Assembly (NCBI GenBank): GCA_955652635.1
Contig: CATPBN010000185.1
Span: 1-14,072, forward strand
DNA from: an uncultured Gemmatimonadaceae bacterium
GTDB taxonomy: Bacteria > Gemmatimonadota > Gemmatimonadetes > Gemmatimonadales > Gemmatimonadaceae
Length of the DNA: 14,072 bases
Direction of reading: 5' to 3'
Shown here in pieces: positions 12,616 through 14,072 of the stretch. A model generated the notes under the pieces. It saw only the letters and a list, made by a program, of their open reading frames with translations. It did no database searches and was not told the origin of the DNA. The position numbers and the translations under genes are program-made. Position 1 is the first letter of the stretch. Every line of letters starts with the position of its first letter.

Positions 12616-14069
12616 TGTCGTCGCCACGCACGCAACAGGCTCTCGAGCGACTCGCTGGACTGACGCCGAAACAAATCGTCGAGGAGCTAGATCGCTACAT
12701 CGTCGGGCAGGCCGACGCCAAGAAGGCCGTGGCGATCGCGCTCAGGAACCGCTGGCGTCGCCAGCGCGCTCCCGAATCGATTCGGGAGGAAATCTCGCCC
12801 AATAACATCATTCTCGTTGGACCGACTGGCGTCGGCAAGACCGAGATCGCGCGCCGTCTCGCGCGTCTCGCCGGCGCGCCGTTCGTGAAGGTCGAGGCGT
12901 CGAAATTCACCGAGGTCGGGTACGTCGGGCGGGATGTCGAGTCGATGGTGCGCGATCTCGTCGAAAGCGCAATCAACATGGTACGCGCAGAGCGCGAGGG
13001 CGAAGTGCAGGAGACTGCGAAGCAGAAAGTGGAAGAAAGGCTGCTCGATCTTCTGCTCCCGGTCCCATCGGACATCAAACAGTCGGCCCCCACTCCGTCG
13101 GCGGCCGCGGGGGGCGCGCACCTTTTCGTCGTCTCGCCGGGCGGCTCAGTCTCCAGCGAGACCGATGCCTCCGAAGTGCGCTACAAGCGCACGCGCGAAA
13201 AGCTCAAGCAACTGCTGATCGACGGGCAGATGGACGAGCGTGAGATCGAAATCGAGGTGACGCACCAAACACCGGTGATGTTCGACATGATGGTGCCACA
13301 GGGCGCACCAGAGGGAATGGACAACATCTCCGAGATGCTCCAGGAAATGCTGCCCAAACGCAAGAAGCGCAGGACGGTCAAGGTCTCCGAGGCACGTCGA
13401 ATTCTCCTCGGCGAAGAGCTGGAGAAGCTTATCAACAAGGAGGACGTCACCGCTGATGCGCTGGAGCGCGTGCAGACAATGGGGATCATCTTCCTCGACG
13501 AGATTGATAAGATTGCCGGGCAACGCGGTCCCCAGGTGGGCGGACCCGATGTTTCGCGCGAGGGAGTACAGCGCGACCTGCTGCCGATAGTCGAAGGCTC
13601 GAACGTGCAGACCAAGCACGGCATGGTGAAGACCGATCACGTCCTCTTCGTGGCGGCGGGCGCGTTCCACGTCGCGAAGCCGAGCGACTTGATTCCCGAG
13701 CTTCAGGGAAGATTCCCGATTCGCGTCGAGCTTCAGTCGCTCACGGAAGCGGATTTCGTGCGCATCATGACGGAGCCGGAGAATGCGCTGACGAAACAGT
13801 ATTCCGCGCTCGTCGAAGCGGAGGGCGCGACGCTCGAGTTTACACCCGACGGCGTCGCCGAGATCGCCAGAATCGCCGCGCACGTGAATGATCGGATGGA
13901 GAACATTGGCGCGCGCAGACTGCACACAGTGATGACAACACTTCTCGAGGACGTGCTGTTCGGACTCCCGGACAGTGGGGTAAAGACGGTGCGCGTCGAT
14001 CGCGCGCTGGTGCAGAGCCGACTCAAGACGATCGCCGACGACGAAGACCTGCGGCGCTACATCCTCTAG
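12615..14069 (+). CDS. hslU: HslU ATPase subunit of the HslUV (ClpQY) protease
   Basis: HslU is the AAA+ hexamer that unfolds substrates and threads them into HslV. The protein is complete at 484 residues, about 40 more than E. coli HslU. Seen in order: an N-terminal segment TPKQIVEELDRYIVGQADAK, Walker A GPTGVGKT (69-76), the pore loop GYVG (102-105), a long charged I-domain (about 120-265), Walker B IIFLDEIDK (Asp295, Glu296), the arginine-finger region LQGRFPIRVEL, the sensor-2 region NIGARRLHT, and the C-terminal LRRYIL that inserts between HslV subunits to activate them. The added length appears to lie in the I-domain, where a Pro/Ala/Gly/Ser-rich stretch near residues 158-185 looks like a flexible loop. 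The gene stops three bases before the window ends. Confidence 0.98.
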   Translation: MSSPRTQQALERLAGLTPKQIVEELDRYIVGQADAKKAVAIALRNRWRRQRAPESIREEISPNNIILVGPTGVGKTEIARRLARLAGAPFVKVEASKFTEVGYVGRDVESMVRDLVESAINMVRAEREGEVQETAKQKVEERLLDLLLPVPSDIKQSAPTPSAAAGGAHLFVVSPGGSVSSETDASEVRYKRTREKLKQLLIDGQMDEREIEIEVTHQTPVMFDMMVPQGAPEGMDNISEMLQEMLPKRKKRRTVKVSEARRILLGEELEKLINKEDVTADALERVQTMGIIFLDEIDKIAGQRGPQVGGPDVSREGVQRDLLPIVEGSNVQTKHGMVKTDHVLFVAAGAFHVAKPSDLIPELQGRFPIRVELQSLTEADFVRIMTEPENALTKQYSALVEAEGATLEFTPDGVAEIARIAAHVNDRMENIGARRLHTVMTTLLEDVLFGLPDSGVKTVRVDRALVQSRLKTIADDEDLRRYIL

Positions 14070-14072
14070 CGC

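Noticed and set aside
1..14072. CRISPR arrays, tRNA or rRNA genes, insertion sequences
   Set aside because: No regular direct repeats, cloverleaf-like genes or transposase frames were seen on either strand.

Overview
The window is a dense, high-GC stretch of a Gram-negative chromosome. No gap without a gene exceeds about 100 bases. An outer-membrane secretin, lipoprotein signals, a Tat signal and TrmFO (the folate-dependent tRNA methylase, usual outside the gamma-proteobacteria) point to a diderm that is not a typical proteobacterium. A Gemmatimonadota-like organism is my best guess. That rests on gene content and protein style, not on a database match.

Left block (1-3454): the 3' end of a type IV pilus/type II secretin gene (PilQ/GspD family), then a gene for a large surface lipoprotein with Ig-like and beta-propeller sequence. 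The lipoprotein reading frame is cut by an in-frame TAG at 2634-2636 and continues in the same frame to 3389. A strong intrinsic terminator (3422-3454) closes this block but lies directly against the aroC ribosome-binding site.

Middle block (3465-10106): aroC and aroK (shikimate pathway), a short DUF494/Smg-like protein, topA, trmFO and xerC, all on the plus strand. The genes overlap or are separated by at most 14 bases, so this looks like one translationally coupled operon.

Redox module (10109-11577): a four-helix b-type cytochrome and a Tat-exported, lipid-anchored molybdopterin oxidoreductase of the sulfite oxidase/MsrP family, overlapping at GTGA. They probably pass electrons from the membrane quinone pool to a periplasmic molybdenum centre; the substrate is unknown. 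A small three-helix membrane protein on the minus strand (11599-11985) follows convergently.

Right block (12067-14069): hslV and hslU, encoding the two-component HslUV ATP-dependent protease, both complete. The order topA-trmFO-xerC-hslV-hslU matches the cluster known from Bacillus and relatives (topA-trmFO-codV-clpQ-clpY), but here the redox pair and the minus-strand gene sit between xerC and hslV. The secretin-to-aroK neighbourhood recalls the proteobacterial pilQ-aroK linkage. Most of the window is conserved housekeeping. The points worth a second look are the interrupted lipoprotein, the terminator in the aroC leader and the inserted redox pair. I found no convincing undescribed defence or mobile system.
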